Shown here piece by piece: positions 5,409-8,070 of a DNA stretch of 8,070 nt (its first letter is position 1; the number at the start of each line of letters is the position of its first letter). The stretch spans positions 1 through 8,070 of the forward strand of contig JAUXBK010000120.1 of assembly GCA_030619405.1 (NCBI GenBank). Reading direction: 5' to 3'. This DNA is from Sedimenticola sp. GTDB taxonomy: Bacteria > Pseudomonadota > Gammaproteobacteria > Chromatiales > Chromatiaceae. Below the pieces are notes generated by a model. That model was not told the DNA's origin, did not search any database, and was given only the letters and a program-made list of their open reading frames with translations. Both the position numbers and the translations under genes were made by a program.

Positions 5409-7658
5409 ATGACCGACGGAATCGAGCAGAGTCTGGACGGCATCGAGCGGATGCCTCTGAAGGAGTTTACCGAGAAGGCGTACCTGGACTACTCCATGTA
5501 CGTGATCCTCGATCGGGCGCTGCCCCACATCGGGGATGGCCTGAAGCCGGTGCAGCGGCGCATCGTCTATGCCATGTCCGAGCTGGGGCTCTCTGCCGTC
5601 TCCAAGCACAAGAAGTCGGCCCGCACCGTGGGCGACGTGCTGGGCAAGTTCCACCCCCATGGCGATAGCGCCTGTTACGAGGCGATGGTGCTGATGGCTC
5701 AGCCCTTCTCCTACCGTTATCCACTGATCGATGGCCAGGGCAACTGGGGTTCCCAGGACGATCCAAAGTCGTTCGCGGCCATGCGTTACACCGAGGCGCG
5801 GCTGACACCCTATGCCCAGGTGCTGCTCTCCGAGCTGGGCCAGGGGACCGTGGAGTGGGGGCCCAATTTCGACGGTACCCTGAAGGAGCCGCTGGTACTG
5901 CCCGCCCGTCTTCCCAATCTGCTGCTGAACGGAACCACCGGGATCGCCGTGGGTATGGCGACCGACATCCCCCCCCATAACCTGCGCGAGGTGGCGAGCG
6001 CCTGCATCCGCCTGCTGGAGAGCCCGAAAACCACCCTGGAACAACTGTGTGAGCATATCCAGGGGCCGGATTACCCCACCGAGGCGGAGATCATTACCCC
6101 GAAGGAGGATCTGTTCAATATCTACCGGAGCGGAGGCGGGAGTATCCGGATGCGGGCCAGATACCTGCGGGAACACGGGGATATTATCGTCACCGCCCTG
6201 CCGCACCAGGTCTCCGGGGCCAAGATTCTGGAGCAGATCGCCCACCAGATGCAGGCAAAGAAACTGCCCATGGTGGAGGATCTGCGGGACGAGTCGGACC
6301 ACGAGAACCCGACCCGCCTGGTGATCGTGCTCCGTTCCAACCGGGTGGATGTGGAGCGGTTGATGTCCCATCTGTTTGCCACCACCGATCTGGAGCGCAG
6401 CTACCGGGTCAATCTCAATATCATCGGCCTCGACGGCCGGCCCCAGGTCAAGAACCTGTTGGAACTGCTGCGGGAGTGGTTGGAGTTCCGTTATGAGACG
6501 GTGCGCCGGCGGCTGGAACACCGGCTGGGCAAGGTGCGAGAGCGGCTGCACCTGCTGGATGGCCTGCTGATCGCCTTCCTCAATATCGATGAAGTAATCC
6601 GCATCATCCGCACCGAGGACGAACCCCGGCCGGTGCTGATGACACGCTTCGGCCTGACCGAGGTCCAGGCGGATTATGTGCTCGATACCAAACTGCGCCA
6701 GCTGGCCCGGTTGGAGGAGATGCGGATCCGGACGGAACAGGATGAGCTTGCCAAAGAGCGCGAGTGGCTGGAGAAGACCCTCGGCTCCCGGCAGCGGATG
6801 AAGACCCTGATCCGGAAAGAGATCCTGGCGGATGCGGAGAAGTACGGGGACGAGCGCCGTTCCCCGATCGTCGACCGGGTGCCGGCCGAGGCATTCGACG
6901 AGACCGAACTCACCCCGTCCGAACCGGTGACCGTGATCCTCTCGGAGAAGGGGTGGGCACGCACCGCCAAGGGACACGACATCGACCCGGAAGGGTTGAA
7001 CTACAAGTCCGGTGACTGCTTCCTGGATGCGGCCCGGTTGCGCAGCAATCAGCCGGTGGTGTTTCTCGACTCCAGTGGTCGCAGCTACTCGATCCAGGCG
7101 CATACGCTGCCGTCGGCCCGAAGCCAGGGCGAGCCCCTCACGGGGCGGCTGTCACCGCCGGGTGGTGCCCGCTTCATTGCGGTGCTCGCTGGAGAGCTGA
7201 GCCAGTGGTACCTGATGGCCTCGGATGCGGGCTACGGGTTTATTGTGCAGCTGAAGGATCTGTTCGCCAAGAACAAGGCGGGCAAGGCCCTGATCACTCT
7301 GCCTAAGGGGGCCCGGGTGATGCGGCCGGCAGCGGTTGCGGACCCGGCCACGGACCGGGTGGTGGCAATCACCAACGAGGGCCGGATGCTGGTGTTTCCG
7401 GTCTTCGAGCTGCCCGCCATGAGCCGGGGCAAAGGCAACAAGATCATCTCCATCCCGGCCAGACGGGTACAGTCCCGGGAAGAGTTCGTGGTGGCCATCG
7501 CCTGTGTGCCGCAGGGTGGCCGCTTGATGGCCTTCTCGGGCAAGCGCCACATCGCCCTCAAGCCCTCCGACCTGGACCACTACCAGGGCGAACGGGGCCG
7601 CCGGGGCAACAAGTTGCCGCGCGGGTTCCAGCGAGTGGATGGCGTAAAGGTGGAGTAG
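5409..7658 (+). CDS. parC: DNA topoisomerase IV subunit A
   Basis: ParC is the DNA-cleaving half of topoisomerase IV and partners the ParE encoded upstream. The 749 residues follow Pseudomonas ParC closely, including the N-terminal SLDGIER that supports the ATG at 5409 despite a weak ribosome site. The winged-helix domain shows DYSMYVILDRALPHIGDG (27-44), KKSARTVGDVLGKFHPHGD (68-86) and the catalytic tyrosine Y127 in AAMRYTEARL. LNGTTGIAVGMATDIPPHN is at 173-191 and GPDYPTEAEIITP at 219-231. The C-terminal beta-propeller includes KGHDID, QGEPLTGRL and GKGNKI, and ends GERGRRGNKLPRGFQRVD (727-744). Length is intermediate between E. coli ParC (about 752) and shorter than GyrA, and the ParC-type ending settles the call. 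At the quinolone-resistance positions it has serine (S87, E. coli S80) and glutamate (E91, E. coli E84), the susceptible-type residues. Confidence 0.98.
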   Translation: MTDGIEQSLDGIERMPLKEFTEKAYLDYSMYVILDRALPHIGDGLKPVQRRIVYAMSELGLSAVSKHKKSARTVGDVLGKFHPHGDSACYEAMVLMAQPFSYRYPLIDGQGNWGSQDDPKSFAAMRYTEARLTPYAQVLLSELGQGTVEWGPNFDGTLKEPLVLPARLPNLLLNGTTGIAVGMATDIPPHNLREVASACIRLLESPKTTLEQLCEHIQGPDYPTEAEIITPKEDLFNIYRSGGGSIRMRARYLREHGDIIVTALPHQVSGAKILEQIAHQMQAKKLPMVEDLRDESDHENPTRLVIVLRSNRVDVERLMSHLFATTDLERSYRVNLNIIGLDGRPQVKNLLELLREWLEFRYETVRRRLEHRLGKVRERLHLLDGLLIAFLNIDEVIRIIRTEDEPRPVLMTRFGLTEVQADYVLDTKLRQLARLEEMRIRTEQDELAKEREWLEKTLGSRQRMKTLIRKEILADAEKYGDERRSPIVDRVPAEAFDETELTPSEPVTVILSEKGWARTAKGHDIDPEGLNYKSGDCFLDAARLRSNQPVVFLDSSGRSYSIQAHTLPSARSQGEPLTGRLSPPGGARFIAVLAGELSQWYLMASDAGYGFIVQLKDLFAKNKAGKALITLPKGARVMRPAAVADPATDRVVAITNEGRMLVFPVFELPAMSRGKGNKIISIPARRVQSREEFVVAIACVPQGGRLMAFSGKRHIALKPSDLDHYQGERGRRGNKLPRGFQRVDGVKVE

Positions 7659-7670
7659 GGAGCAGAGCCC

Positions 7671-7692
7671 GGTACTACCTAGGTACTATTAA
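7671..7692. repeat. Two-unit GGTACTA direct repeat around a palindrome
   Basis: GGTACTA occurs at 7671-7677 and 7682-7688 with an 11-base period, and the perfect 10-base palindrome TACCTAGGTA spans the junction. It fills most of the 36 bases between the convergent parC and the unrecognised gene to its right. No stem with a T-run is present, so I do not call a terminator. The complement TAGTACC also occurs at 4-10. Confidence 0.35.
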
Positions 7693-7694
7693 AG

Positions 7695-8070
7695 TCAGGA
7701 TTGACAGTTGTTCAGTGTGTTGTAAATACCCAGGAGGTAACCACCGACCACTTCGCCACTCAACACCTTGGGAACGCCATTACTCAGTTTTCCACCTGTC
7801 TTTGCGATGAACTGTTTGACCTTGGGCATCTGGCAGAAATGCATCGGACGGTAGACTTGGAGAGGATAGCCATAGGGCATCCGTGGAGTGTTGTCTAAGA
7901 TGTCTCCCATTTTTTTTGCGAGGGTGAGTTCAGTCTGGAATTCGGCAACATAATTACCGACCATCTCTTCGATTCTTGCTTGATACGACACTGCGTAAAA
8001 CCCACTGGCTCTATTATGAAAGGCTTTTTGAACACCCGCTGCAAAGTATAACAAAAAAATCAGCAGGGGA
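7695..8070 (-). CDS. Unrecognised protein, 5' end cut by window edge
   Basis: The reading frame is open from the right edge of the window to a TGA, giving at least 125 residues. A TTG at 8054 could start it, but the frame continues upstream without a stop as PLLIFLLYFAAG, a hydrophobic segment resembling a signal peptide or membrane anchor, so I expect the true start lies beyond the window. After it come a region rich in charged residues (YQARIEEMVGNYVAEF, about 30-45), the motif MPYGYPLQVYRPMHFCQMP, and a C-terminal part with GKLSNGVPKVLSGEVVGGYLLGIYNTL. The base composition is clearly lower in GC than the five genes to its left. A run of eight A residues in the coding strand (7917-7910) could allow slippage. 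I do not recognise the family; it may be a recently acquired small membrane-associated protein, or a degraded gene. Confidence 0.5.
   Translation of the reverse strand, partial: PLLIFLLYFAAGVQKAFHNRASGFYAVSYQARIEEMVGNYVAEFQTELTLAKKMGDILDNTPRMPYGYPLQVYRPMHFCQMPKVKQFIAKTGGKLSNGVPKVLSGEVVGGYLLGIYNTLNNCQS

Noticed and set aside
5394..7103. Minus-strand open frame of 569 codons opposite parC, with similar long frames opposite parE and ispA.
   Set aside because: These mirror the codon bias of the real genes. The products are rich in His, Gln, Leu and Pro without motifs, while parC, parE and ispA are certain.
1..8070. A novel defence, toxin-antitoxin or biosynthetic system.
   Set aside because: Apart from the unrecognised right-edge frame, all genes are housekeeping or small conserved proteins, and no gene pair shows the layout of such systems.

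Overview
The window looks like ordinary chromosomal core sequence from a gammaproteobacterium. ParE and ParC closely resemble the enterobacterial and pseudomonad proteins as I remember them, FolE2 closely resembles the Neisseria enzyme, and the coding DNA is GC-rich. The short palindromic repeats between the genes are of a kind I associate with environmental proteobacteria such as sulfur oxidisers, but I cannot place the genus.

Layout. On the minus strand, reading leftward from about 2.4 kb, lie xseB (exonuclease VII small subunit), ispA (farnesyl diphosphate synthase, overlapping xseB by 11 bases) and, after a 360-base gap, folE2 (GTP cyclohydrolase IB). That gap holds a possible promoter and a 162-base element with 17-base perfect terminal inverted repeats and a 5-base direct duplication, read here as an IS1380-type MITE. 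On the plus strand, divergent from xseB, lie parE (topoisomerase IV subunit B), a small exported CNP1-like protein, and parC (topoisomerase IV subunit A). The two gaps around the CNP1-like gene each carry palindromic hairpin repeats. At the right edge a lower-GC minus-strand reading frame, cut by the window end, converges on parC; I do not recognise its product.

How the genes work together. ParE and ParC are the two halves of topoisomerase IV, which separates linked daughter chromosomes. XseB and IspA are unrelated in function but commonly share an operon in proteobacteria. FolE2 starts folate and queuosine precursor synthesis from GTP. dxs, which often follows ispA, is absent here.

I see no tRNA, rRNA, CRISPR array, defence system or intact transposase, and no convincing new multi-gene system. 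The items most worth following up are the MITE upstream of folE2, the hairpin family around the CNP1-like gene, and the unrecognised gene at the right edge.
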